The position numbers and the translations under genes were made by a program. Below are positions 1-5,656 of a stretch of 5,656 nt of DNA, piece after piece (position 1 is the first letter of the stretch; the number at the start of each line of letters is the position of its first letter). Under the pieces are notes generated by a model that searched no databases, was not told the origin of the DNA, and saw only the letters and a list, made by a program, of their open reading frames with translations. This DNA comes from Spartobacteria bacterium (lineage in GTDB: Bacteria > Verrucomicrobiota > Verrucomicrobiia > Chthoniobacterales > Chthoniobacteraceae), in NCBI GenBank assembly GCA_025355595.1, contig JANXZI010000025.1, positions 1 through 5,656 on the forward strand. Reading direction: 5' to 3'.

Positions 1-82
1 CTCATGCTGCGGAAATTACCAGTTCCGCTCCAAAAGGAAAGCGCCCGCATGGTTCTCGCAAGCGCGAGGCCTTTCGTCGGCT
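1..82. other. Flank downstream of the permease, with two small hairpins
   Basis: No gene is visible here. Two perfect inverted repeats are present: GCGGAA (9-14) with TTCCGC (23-28) around an 8-nt loop, and CTCGC (55-59) with GCGAG (64-68) around a 4-nt loop. Both lie just past the stop of the minus-strand permease, so they could help end its transcript. Neither is followed by a T-run in the minus direction, so they are not convincing intrinsic terminators. A role in 3' end protection or no role at all is equally possible. Confidence 0.35.
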
Positions 83-1321
83 TCACGCTGCCGTGATTTT
101 TTCTACCGAGCCGCGGCCTTTATACGCGACGGCGAAAACGATGAACACGCACGCGACCGACACCGCGAGGCCGCCCCAGAATTGCGACCAGTGCGTCACT
201 TTTCCCGTCGTGCTCTCGGAGAACCACCAGCCGACACCGAGGTAGCCGAGCGTATTCCCGAAGCCGGAATACATGAGGATGAAGAGTGCCTGGGCGCGCG
301 CGCGCCAGCGGGCCTCGATGCGCTGTTCGAGGTAGATCTGCACGGTGATGAAAAAGAGCGCGAAGGCGAATCCGTGCATGGTGATGCCGGTGAGCAGCCA
401 CCATTTCCCGTCGATGGCGCACAGCGCGTAGCGCAGCACGCCGAAGCCGATGCCGGTGAGGAAGACGTATTTCAGCCGCCAGCGCGCGAGCATTCCGGCA
501 AGGCTGAACATGGCGATGACTTCGGTGACCTGGCCGAGGGTCATCCACGCGGTGGTGTGCGTGAGGCCGAGTTGCGCGAGGTGCGTGGGCGAGTAGGGAT
601 AGTAGGCGGCGAGCGGGATATTGTAGAGCGCGGCGGCGATGAAGACGATGCGGTGGTCGCGATTCTTCAGCAGGGAAAGGGCGTCGAGGCCGAGGCGCTG
701 CTTCCACGTGAGATGCTCGGTGGGCGCGGCGGGCGCGACGGTCGGGAGGGTGAAAGAGAACGCCAGCAAGAGCACCCACGCGACGGTGCCGCAGTAGCCG
801 GCGAGCGCGGAAGTATCGGCATTCAGCAGCGAGACGATGATGCAGCCAAGCACCCAGCCCACGGTGGCCATCGCGCGGATGGGGCCGAATTGCCGCCGCG
901 CATCGCCGAGCCGCGAGAAGACGATGGTCGTCGAGATGCTCCACGTGGGCGTGGAGAAAATTGCGTGGAGCAGGATGAGCCCGAGCACGGCGAGCGGGGG
1001 CGCGTGGAATTTGATCGCGGTGGTCGCGGCGCACATCGCGCACCCCGTGGCGAGCGCGAGCCAGCGCAGGAGCTTCACCGGCGCCATGCGTTGATCCGCG
1101 ATCGCGCCAAAAATGAGCGGCGAGATGAATGCCGAGATCCCCCCGGTGGCAAAGGCGAGCGCCTTCACGCTCACCGCGACGCCGAGGATGTGGACGTCGG
1201 TGTAGCCATTCCCATCGAGCACGGAGCCGAGCGGGACGAACCACATGCCCATCGCCATCCCGTGGATGAAGAGGAGGATCAGAAGTTCGGCGTACTCGCG
1301 CCACCATTTCGTTTCGGTCAC
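83..1321 (-). CDS. Nucleoside:H+ symporter-type MFS permease (NupG-like)
   Basis: Predicted inner-membrane permease of the nucleoside:proton symporter branch of the major facilitator superfamily. Such proteins import nucleosides with protons; the substrate here is inferred, not shown. The 412-residue product is hydrophobic throughout, with about 12 possible membrane segments, the first starting near residue 13. GAIADQRM (about 72-79) fits the MFS loop 2-3 motif. Residues 210-222 (GLDALSLLKNRD region) resemble the central-loop segment GLDAFALFKNKR that I recall from E. coli NupG, and FTLP before that loop also matches. Length agrees with the roughly 420-residue family. The start is uncertain: GTG at 1321 places about 11 residues before the first helix. 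A further in-frame GTG at 1381 would add 20 proline-rich residues that look non-coding. The gene is divergent from argA. Nothing appears truncated or frameshifted. Confidence 0.9.
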   Translation of the reverse strand: MTETKWWREYAELLILLFIHGMAMGMWFVPLGSVLDGNGYTDVHILGVAVSVKALAFATGGISAFISPLIFGAIADQRMAPVKLLRWLALATGCAMCAATTAIKFHAPPLAVLGLILLHAIFSTPTWSISTTIVFSRLGDARRQFGPIRAMATVGWVLGCIIVSLLNADTSALAGYCGTVAWVLLLAFSFTLPTVAPAAPTEHLTWKQRLGLDALSLLKNRDHRIVFIAAALYNIPLAAYYPYSPTHLAQLGLTHTTAWMTLGQVTEVIAMFSLAGMLARWRLKYVFLTGIGFGVLRYALCAIDGKWWLLTGITMHGFAFALFFITVQIYLEQRIEARWRARAQALFILMYSGFGNTLGYLGVGWWFSESTTGKVTHWSQFWGGLAVSVACVFIVFAVAYKGRGSVEKITAA

Positions 1322-1451
1322 GCGCGGAGGGAGGCATGACGGGGTGTGCGATGGCAAGCGTGGGGGCGAGTGCGCTGGCACCCGCAGCTTTCCAATTCAT
1401 CTTCTGACTTCACACGCGCGCACCCATGCCGCACAAACCGCGCGACACTCC
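1322..1451. promoter_or_regulatory. Divergent intergenic region between permease and argA
   Basis: Both flanking genes read outward from this stretch, so their promoters should lie here. An AT-richer patch at about 1390-1412 stands out from the GC-rich surroundings and is the likeliest place for promoter elements. I could not find a convincing -35/-10 pair on either strand. If the permease begins at the alternative GTG at 1381, the shared region shrinks to 70 bases. No Shine-Dalgarno sequence precedes the argA ATG; the leader reads GACACTCC directly before it. Confidence 0.4.
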
Positions 1452-2759
1452 ATGAAAGTCTCCGACCTTCGCGGCATCCTCACCTACGTCCCGCGCTTCC
1501 GCGAAAAAATCTTCGTGATCGCGGTGGACGGCGAGATCGCGGCGTCGCCGAATTTCGGGAACATCCTGCTCGATCTCGCGGTGCTGCGTTCGCTGAGCGT
1601 GAAGGTCATCCTCGTGCATGGCGCGGCATTCCAGATCGACAAGCTCGCGACCGCGCGCGGCGTGAAACTGAGCAACAGCGACGGCACGGGCATCACCGAC
1701 GAGGCGACGCTCCAGGTCTCGCTCGACGCGGCGACGACGCTGATGAACGAAATCATGCAGGGTCTCACGAGCGTGGATCTGCGTGCGGCGTATGCGAACG
1801 TCGTCATCGCCCATCCCGCCGGCATCCTCGGCGGGGTGGATTTTCTGCACACGGGAAAAGTCGAGCGCGTGGACTCGAAGCTCCTCCAGCTTTTGCTGAA
1901 CGAGGGCGTGATTCCCGTCGTGCCGCCGATCGGATTCGACGGCGAAGGGCGCACCTTCCGCGTGAACAGCGACGCCATCGCGGTGGAAATCGCGGAGGCG
2001 CTCCAGGCCATGAAGATCATCTACCTCGGCGCGCGTGATGCCGTCGTGGCGAATGGCGAACTCGTCCGCCAGCTCAGCATCGCCGAGGCGGAGGACCTCG
2101 TGAAGAAACGCCGCGGGCAGGTGGATGTGATCTCACTTTCCAAACTCGAACACGGCGCACGCGCCTGCCGCAACGGCATCGCGCGCGTCCATCTGCTGAA
2201 CGGCAACGTGGACGAGGCGCTGCTCGCCGAGGTGTTCAGCCCCGAGGGCGTGGGCACGATGATTTACAGCAACGACTACCAGCAGATCCGGCGCGTCTTC
2301 AAAAAAGACCTGCGCGCGCTGCTCATCCTCATCCGCTCATCCGTCGAGCACGCCGAACTTGTGAAGCGCACGCGCGCCGATCTCATCTCGCAGCTCGACG
2401 ACTACTGGGTGCTGGAGATCGATCGCCAGCTCGTCGCGTGCGTCGCACTGCACGACTACCCCGAGGCGCACAAATCCGAACTCGCGTGCCTCTACGTCGC
2501 GAAGAGCCACGAAGGCCAGGGCTTTGGCCGCAAGCTCATGGCCTTCGCCGAGCAGCTCGCTGCCCAACGCGGCATGAAACACATCTTCGCGCTCTCGACG
2601 CAGGCGTTCAATTACTTCCAGCAAAAGGGCGGCTACACCGAGGTCTCGCCCGACGAACTTCCCCCCGAGCGCCGGAAAAAATACGACGCGAGCGGTCGCA
2701 ACTCGAAGGTGCTGCAAAGGGTGATCGCCGCCGCAGTCGTCGATCCCGCGCGGGCGTAA
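1452..2759 (+). CDS. argA: Amino-acid N-acetyltransferase (N-acetylglutamate synthase)
   Basis: Catalyses acetyl-CoA plus L-glutamate to N-acetylglutamate, the first step of arginine biosynthesis, in the cytosol. The 435-residue product has the bifunctional ArgA layout and about the length of E. coli ArgA (443). An amino-acid-kinase-like domain spans roughly residues 18-265, with VILVHGAAFQID (52-63) matching VVVYGARPQID of E. coli. The ACRNGIARVHL segment (238-248) and FSPEGVGT (262-269) follow, then a C-terminal GNAT domain (about 281-425). The GNAT acetyl-CoA loop is canonical, EGQGFGRKL (354-362). The C-terminus ends in the ArgA-like FQQKGGY and SKVL segments. The kinase-like domain has VDGE (25-28) where true acetylglutamate kinases carry a lysine-glycine motif, so it is probably a non-phosphorylating, arginine-sensing domain; feedback inhibition by arginine is family knowledge. 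The ATG at 1452 is chosen because it aligns with the family start, although the frame is open further upstream. No other arg gene is adjacent. Confidence 0.93.
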   Translation: MKVSDLRGILTYVPRFREKIFVIAVDGEIAASPNFGNILLDLAVLRSLSVKVILVHGAAFQIDKLATARGVKLSNSDGTGITDEATLQVSLDAATTLMNEIMQGLTSVDLRAAYANVVIAHPAGILGGVDFLHTGKVERVDSKLLQLLLNEGVIPVVPPIGFDGEGRTFRVNSDAIAVEIAEALQAMKIIYLGARDAVVANGELVRQLSIAEAEDLVKKRRGQVDVISLSKLEHGARACRNGIARVHLLNGNVDEALLAEVFSPEGVGTMIYSNDYQQIRRVFKKDLRALLILIRSSVEHAELVKRTRADLISQLDDYWVLEIDRQLVACVALHDYPEAHKSELACLYVAKSHEGQGFGRKLMAFAEQLAAQRGMKHIFALSTQAFNYFQQKGGYTEVSPDELPPERRKKYDASGRNSKVLQRVIAAAVVDPARA

Positions 2760-2763
2760 GGCA

Positions 2764-2826
2764 GAGTGCTCAGTGCTCAGTGCTCGGTTCTCAGTCGCGC
2801 GTGAAAAATCTGAGCACTGAGCACTC
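2764..2826. repeat. Heptamer tandem repeat forming a perfect 17-bp inverted repeat
   Basis: AGTGCTC occurs three times in tandem at 2765-2785 and is followed by the variant GGTTCTC (2786-2792). The segment 2764-2780 is exactly complementary to 2810-2826 (CTGAGCACTGAGCACTC), leaving a 29-nt loop. Transcribed, this gives a 17-bp hairpin between argA (stop at 2759) and the symporter (start at 2852). No T-run follows on either strand, so it is not a standard intrinsic terminator. It resembles the short tandemly repeated heptamers known from several bacterial phyla, usually scattered in intergenic DNA. It could separate the two transcription units, stabilise the argA 3' end, or be a neutral dispersed repeat. 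Confidence 0.85.
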
Positions 2827-2851
2827 CGCACTGCCGCCCATTTTCCACCCT

Positions 2852-4486
2852 ATGACCACCGCCCTCCTCCTCGACGCCGCTGTGATCGTTGCATACTTCG
2901 CGGTCGTCCTCGGCATCGGGCTGCGGATGAGCCGCGGGGAAAAATCCGTCGAGGGTTTCGCACTCGGCGGGCGGCAGATCGCGTGGTGGGCGGTGCTCGC
3001 GAGCATCCTCGCGTCGGAGATTTCCGCGGGCACATTTTTCGGCGCGCCGGGTGAAGGTTTCGCTCTCAGGAACTACACCTACATCCAGCTCATCATCGGC
3101 TACCTGCTGGCGCGCATCGTCGTGAGCGCGGTGTTCATCCCGGCATTTTACCGGCACAATGTGGTGAGCATTTACGAATTCCTCGGCACGCGCTTCGGCC
3201 CTCCCACGCGGCACGCGGCGTCGGCGGTCTTCCTCGTCACGCGCCTGCTCGCGAGCGGCACGCGGCTGTGGGTGCCCACGGTGCTGCTCGTGATGATGTG
3301 GAATCTCGCGCACCCCGGCGCGGCGGCGACTCCGCAGCAGGAATTCTGGATGTACGGCGCGGCACTCGTGTTCATCATTTTCGCCACCGCGCTCTACACG
3401 ACCATCGGCGGCATCCGCGCGGTGATCTGGACGGACGTGATCCAGATCATCGTGCTCGTGAGCGCGCTCGGATTTTCGCTCGTTTTCCTGATCACGCACA
3501 CTGGCGGCTGGGAAAGCGCGAAGCCGCACCTGCTCGGCGCGAAAGTTTTCGACACCGGAATCACGCCGGGCGCGGGCTTCTGGGCAAATGTGAAAGGCGT
3601 GCTGGAACAGGAATACACGCTGTGGGCCGCGTTCCTCGGCTCGACCTTTGTGACGCTCGCCACGCACGGCACCGATCAGGACATGGTGCAGCGGATGCTC
3701 ACTGCAAAAAACAAACGCCAGAGCGCATTCGCGACCATCATGAGCGGGCTCGTGGACATCCCGATCCAGTTCGCCGTGCTCGGCATCGGCATCCTGCTCG
3801 CCGTGTACTTCGAGCAAAATCCCGATGCACTGCTGCCGCGCAATCCCGTCACGCACGAGGTGGTCGCAAACAAGGCCTATCCGCATTTCATCCTCACCGT
3901 GATGCCCGGCGGACTGCGCGGGCTCGTGCTCGCGGGCGTGCTCGCGACGACGATGGGCTCGCTCAGCACCGCGCTGAATGCGCTCGCGACAAGCTACACG
4001 CGCGACTTCCATTTCCGCTGGTTTGGCGAGCCCGCGACGGACGCCGGGCGCGTGCGCAGCCTCCGCATCGGCACGATCATTTTCGCCGTGCTCTTTGTCG
4101 GAGTGGCACTGGCGACGGCGTGGGTCTCGGCGATCAATCCGAAGCTGCGCATCATCCCGATCATCCTCGGAATTTTCGGCTACACGTACGGCTCGCTGCT
4201 CGGGATTTTCATGGTCGGCCTGTTCACGCGCGGGCGCGGAAATGATCGCGGCAACCGCATCGCGATGCTCGCGGGATTCGCCGTGGTCCTGCTGCTCAGC
4301 GGGCTGCACAACGACGTGTGGACGCTCTTCACGGGCCATCCGCTGTGGAAACCGGCAGGCCTGCCGGTGATCGAATTTCCGTGGCGCATCCTCTTCGGAA
4401 CCGTTGTCACCTTCGCGGTGGCGGTGTGCTTCCGTACCCCGGCAAACCGGATCGCGGACACCGCGGAGAAAAATGCGCGGCCCTGA
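2852..4486 (+). CDS. Sodium:solute symporter (SSS family) protein
   Basis: Predicted inner-membrane Na+-coupled importer of the SSS family (LeuT fold); the substrate cannot be told from sequence. The 544-residue product starts with a membrane helix at about residues 4-25 and has some 12-13 hydrophobic segments. Family hallmarks are ASEISAGTFFGAPGEGF (54-70), GGIRAVIWTDVIQ (186-198), GTDQDMVQRMLTAKN (273-287) and the helix GVLATTMGSLSTALNALATSYTRDF (about 362-386). In that helix the serine pair that binds sodium in vSGLT/SGLT1 appears to align with Gly369-Ser370, so one serine is retained; this alignment is from memory. The ATG at 2852 is chosen because it opens directly into the first helix. 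The frame is open far upstream across the end of argA, but those residues are an argA shadow. There is no Shine-Dalgarno sequence (leader TTTTCCACCCT). Spacing of 92 bases and an intervening hairpin suggest it is not tightly co-expressed with argA. Confidence 0.93.
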   Translation: MTTALLLDAAVIVAYFAVVLGIGLRMSRGEKSVEGFALGGRQIAWWAVLASILASEISAGTFFGAPGEGFALRNYTYIQLIIGYLLARIVVSAVFIPAFYRHNVVSIYEFLGTRFGPPTRHAASAVFLVTRLLASGTRLWVPTVLLVMMWNLAHPGAAATPQQEFWMYGAALVFIIFATALYTTIGGIRAVIWTDVIQIIVLVSALGFSLVFLITHTGGWESAKPHLLGAKVFDTGITPGAGFWANVKGVLEQEYTLWAAFLGSTFVTLATHGTDQDMVQRMLTAKNKRQSAFATIMSGLVDIPIQFAVLGIGILLAVYFEQNPDALLPRNPVTHEVVANKAYPHFILTVMPGGLRGLVLAGVLATTMGSLSTALNALATSYTRDFHFRWFGEPATDAGRVRSLRIGTIIFAVLFVGVALATAWVSAINPKLRIIPIILGIFGYTYGSLLGIFMVGLFTRGRGNDRGNRIAMLAGFAVVLLLSGLHNDVWTLFTGHPLWKPAGLPVIEFPWRILFGTVVTFAVAVCFRTPANRIADTAEKNARP

Positions 4487-4562
4487 AACTCGCATGAATC
4501 CTAGCTTCCAGAGTCATGCTGAAATTTCAGCACATTGTGATCGCCTTGAAACCCGCATGAAT
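4484..4562 (+). repeat. Pair of 16-nt direct repeats at the end of the symporter gene
   Basis: TGAAACTCGCATGAAT at 4484-4499 recurs as TGAAACCCGCATGAAT at 4547-4562, with one mismatch and a 63-base period. The first copy begins with the TGA stop codon of the symporter. The 16-bp palindrome at 4517-4532 lies between the copies. This may be a small duplication or a pair of protein-binding sites; no known site consensus is recognised. Confidence 0.7.
4517..4532. repeat. 16-bp perfect palindrome
   Basis: TGCTGAAATTTCAGCA reads identically on both strands with no spacer. It lies 31 bases past the symporter stop. The perfect dyad without loop is typical of a homodimeric DNA-binding protein site rather than a terminator, and no T-run follows. 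The binding protein is unknown. Confidence 0.75.
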
Positions 4563-4594
4563 GCGTCACTTTTGCGTGACAGTCCCGCCGCTCC

Positions 4595-4609
4595 CCTGCG
4601 AATTTCAGG
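4595..4609. repeat. Imperfect palindrome related to the 4517-4532 dyad
   Basis: CCTGCGAATTTCAGG is an imperfect dyad sharing AATTTCAG and the outer CTG/CAG arms with the perfect palindrome 78 bases upstream. It may be a second, weaker copy of the same site. A T6 run begins at 4629, too far from this hairpin for a canonical terminator. Confidence 0.45.
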
Positions 4610-4628
4610 CTCGTAAAGACGGCAAGAC

Positions 4629-4670
4629 TTTTTTGCGGAAAAATGTTTGGCCTTTTCGACGAAAAATCTT
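4629..4670. other. AT-rich patch with imperfect direct repeat; possible unwinding element
   Basis: These 42 bases contain 14 G/C (33%), well below the flanking genes. Two imperfect copies of a roughly 20-nt unit, each a T-run, a short GC core, then AAAAAT and TGG, lie at about 4631-4650 and 4652-4672. AT-rich direct repeats next to DnaA boxes are the usual form of a DNA unwinding element. The tandem near-consensus boxes begin 60 bases further on. The assignment is inference. Confidence 0.35.
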
Positions 4671-4729
4671 GGCAGCGGAGAGCATGGTTTTCAGACTCCG
4701 ACCGCACCTGCGGGCAAAACCTGGCACGG

Positions 4730-4749
4730 TGTGAACAAGTTGTGAGTAA
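4730..4749 (-). promoter_or_regulatory. Two tandem near-consensus DnaA boxes
   Basis: TGTGAACAA (4730-4738) and TGTGAGTAA (4741-4749) read on the minus strand as TTGTTCACA and TTACTCACA. Each differs at one position from the consensus TTWTNCACA. They have the same orientation and an 11-bp centre-to-centre period, placing them on the same helix face, as in cooperative DnaA binding arrays. A small dyad, CCGCA/TGCGG (4702-4713), lies just upstream. Confidence 0.5.
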
Positions 4750-4835
4750 CTCCCGCATTCCAAATTCAAAGCAGTCCGTATCGGCTTCGTCACCGAAGTT
4801 CGCAGGGATTTTGTGCTGGGAGAAAGTAAACATCT

Positions 4836-4924
4836 GCGTTCCACGACGGACGCATTTTGAAACCGCTTCCGCAAAGCGACTTGCGGTTGCAAAAACCGAT
4901 CGCCACAGGATTTCCGTGGAACGC
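4836..4924. repeat. Nested inverted repeats in the dnaA upstream region
   Basis: GCGTTCCACG (4836-4845) is perfectly complementary to CGTGGAACGC (4915-4924). Inside this lies a second pair: TTTT-GA-AACCGC (4855-4866) with GCGGTT-GC-AAAA (4883-4894), complementary except for the central 2x2 mismatch. Inside that, CGC/GCG (4870-4872 and 4876-4878) flank AAA. Together they could fold as one elongated stem in RNA or extrude as a cruciform. Function unknown. Confidence 0.6.
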
Positions 4925-4929
4925 GGAAG

Positions 4930-4981
4930 TGCGTCGGACACGTCGCATTTGGCGGCATTCGTGCTGCCAATCGCAGCGATT
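4930..4981. repeat. Three adjacent short inverted repeats
   Basis: Three dyads follow each other almost without gaps. The first is TGCG-T-CG / CG-T-CGCA around GACA (4930-4947). The second is GGCGGC / GCTGCC around ATTCGT (4951-4968, one G-U pair in RNA). The third is AATCGC-A-GCGATT (4969-4981). They end 28 bases before the perfect DnaA box. If transcribed they would make the dnaA leader strongly structured. Individually, stems this short occur by chance in GC-rich DNA; it is the packing that stands out. Confidence 0.5.
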
Positions 4982-5008
4982 CTCTAAAAATTCGCCTCTC
5001 TGACTGCC

Positions 5009-5017
5009 TGTGGATAA
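5009..5017 (-). promoter_or_regulatory. Perfect DnaA box upstream of dnaA
   Basis: TGTGGATAA is the exact reverse complement of the high-affinity DnaA box TTATCCACA. It lies 28 bases before the dnaA ATG. Position and perfection suggest DnaA autoregulation or part of the origin. An in-frame GTG (5010-5012) falls inside the box and is an alternative dnaA start. Confidence 0.8.
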
Positions 5018-5045
5018 AAAGCCCGATCTCACCCTTCTCACGTCC

Positions 5046-5656
5046 ATGTGGGACAAAATCTCAGCCGCTCTCCGCTCGGAGGTTTCGGGCGATGTTTTCG
5101 ACCGCTGGTTCAAGGCCGTGGAGCCTGTCGAAATCACCGGCCAGCACCTCACGCTGAAGGTTCCGAACGACATCTATCGCTTTTGGATCGAGGACAACTA
5201 CATCGGCTCGCTGCGCGCCGCGATTTTGCTCGTGGTGAAGGGCGCGCTCGAAGTGCGCTTCGTGTGCGATGGCGCCGCCGCCGTGCCCGAGCCCGAGGTG
5301 CGCCGGGTGACCGTGCGCGCCGCGATCACCGTGGAGGAGGCCGACGAAAAGGCCGTGGCGAACGGGATGAACCCGCGCAACAACTTCGAGAATTTCGTCG
5401 TCGGCAAGAACAACGAATTTGCACACGCAGCGTGTGTCGCCGTCGGGAAGACGCCGGGGAAAGTTTACAACCCGCTTTTTTTCTACGGCGGTGTCGGACT
5501 CGGCAAGACGCACCTCATGCACGCCATCGGCCAGCATGTGCTGGCGAACCGCAAGGGCGCAAAGGTCGCCTACGTCACGAGCGAGAAGTTCACCAACGAG
5601 TTCATCGACGGAATTCAAAACGGCACGCTCGTGAAATTCCGCAAGCGCTACCGCCA
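5046..5656 (+). CDS. dnaA: Chromosomal replication initiator DnaA (5' part, cut by window end)
   Basis: DnaA binds 9-mer boxes at oriC, oligomerises with ATP and opens the origin; it also acts as a transcription factor. The window shows 203 complete codons and no stop. Domain I (about residues 1-78) begins MWDKI, with the W-x9-14-FxxWF pattern (DVFDRWF) and VPNDIYRFWIEDNY matching the helicase-loading domain of other DnaA proteins. A short linker (about 79-107) takes the place of domain II. The AAA+ domain opens with NPRNNFENFVVGKNNEFAHAA and carries Walker A GGVGLGKTH at 148-156. Walker B, the sensor motifs and the DNA-binding domain IV lie beyond the window. The ATG at 5046 is preferred because it sits right before the conserved tryptophan. 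An in-frame GTG at 5010 would add 12 residues (VDKKPDLTLLTS) and cannot be excluded. Neither start has a Shine-Dalgarno sequence. Confidence 0.96.
   Translation, partial: MWDKISAALRSEVSGDVFDRWFKAVEPVEITGQHLTLKVPNDIYRFWIEDNYIGSLRAAILLVVKGALEVRFVCDGAAAVPEPEVRRVTVRAAITVEEADEKAVANGMNPRNNFENFVVGKNNEFAHAACVAVGKTPGKVYNPLFFYGGVGLGKTHLMHAIGQHVLANRKGAKVAYVTSEKFTNEFIDGIQNGTLVKFRKRYR

Larger units (their letters stand above)
4487..5045. other. 559-base non-coding region upstream of dnaA; candidate oriC
   Basis: No credible gene is seen on either strand; the open frames here (4643-4987 plus, 4501-4941 minus) encode compositionally odd peptides with no family resemblance. The stretch is less GC-rich than the flanking genes. 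It holds a perfect DnaA box (5009-5017), two tandem near-consensus boxes (4730-4749), an AT-rich patch (4629-4670), palindromes and many inverted repeats. Bacterial origins often lie next to dnaA, so a role as oriC or as the dnaA autoregulatory region is inferred. Only one box is perfect, which is few for a typical oriC, so the regulatory reading remains open. Confidence 0.5.

Noticed and set aside
182..1339. Long open frame on the plus strand opposite the permease
   Set aside because: It is highly charged and rich in Arg, Glu, Gly and His, as expected from the antisense of a GC-rich membrane-protein gene, and the minus strand has a clear family match.
1245..1451. Upstream in-frame extension of argA by 69 codons
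   Set aside because: It runs antisense through the permease start and reads as basic, non-family sequence; the ATG at 1452 aligns with the ArgA N-terminus.
2842..2850. TTTTCCACC, one base from a DnaA box, before the symporter
   Set aside because: A single one-mismatch 9-mer away from the other boxes is likely by chance, and it lacks the conserved final A.
2777..4495. Long minus-strand open frame (572 codons) opposite the symporter
   Set aside because: It is an antisense shadow of a strongly recognised SSS gene; the Arg/His/Glu-rich composition has no family resemblance.
4564..4580. GTCAC/GTGAC small hairpin
   Set aside because: A 5-bp stem with a 6-nt loop is expected by chance and no T-run follows directly.
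4501..4941. Minus-strand open frame of 146 codons before dnaA
   Set aside because: It has no family resemblance, many Cys/His/Ser residues in no pattern, and covers the repeat-rich non-coding region.
4643..4987. Plus-strand open frame of 114 codons before dnaA
   Set aside because: No recognisable domain and no ribosome-binding site. It crosses the near-consensus DnaA boxes and the inverted repeats, and its composition does not look coding.
1..5656. Search for a novel system, mobile element, CRISPR or RNA gene
   Set aside because: All coding sequence belongs to well-known housekeeping or transporter families; no transposase, integrase, spacer-repeat array, tRNA or rRNA signature was seen.

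Overview
This window holds three complete genes and the start of a fourth, all of recognisable families. In order they are a nucleoside-type major facilitator permease on the minus strand, N-acetylglutamate synthase (argA) on the plus strand, a sodium:solute symporter on the plus strand, and the first 203 codons of dnaA on the plus strand, cut off by the window end. The DNA is GC-rich with strong G/C preference at third codon positions. None of the three confident plus-strand starts has a purine-rich Shine-Dalgarno sequence; each start codon follows a C-rich leader. This, the NupG-like permease and the symporter set would fit a Verrucomicrobiota-type bacterium, but that placement is inference from general impression, not a phylogenetic result.

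Layout. Bases 1-82 are a downstream flank with two small hairpins. The permease (83-1321, minus) and argA (1452-2759, plus) are divergent and share a short intergenic region. Between argA and the symporter (2852-4486) lie 92 bases carrying a heptamer tandem repeat that forms a perfect 17-bp inverted repeat with a 29-nt loop. Bases 4487-5045 form a 559-base gene-free stretch before dnaA. It contains one perfect DnaA box, two tandem near-consensus boxes in phase, an AT-rich patch, a 16-bp perfect palindrome, a 16-nt direct repeat and a dense series of small inverted repeats. I read it as a candidate chromosomal origin (oriC) and/or dnaA autoregulatory region.

Function. The protein genes do not form an obvious pathway: two inner-membrane transporters, the first enzyme of arginine biosynthesis, and the replication initiator. 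The neighbourhood looks like ordinary chromosomal backbone around dnaA. I see no defence system, mobile element, CRISPR array, tRNA or rRNA. The most interesting material is non-coding: the dnaA upstream region and the heptamer-repeat hairpin.
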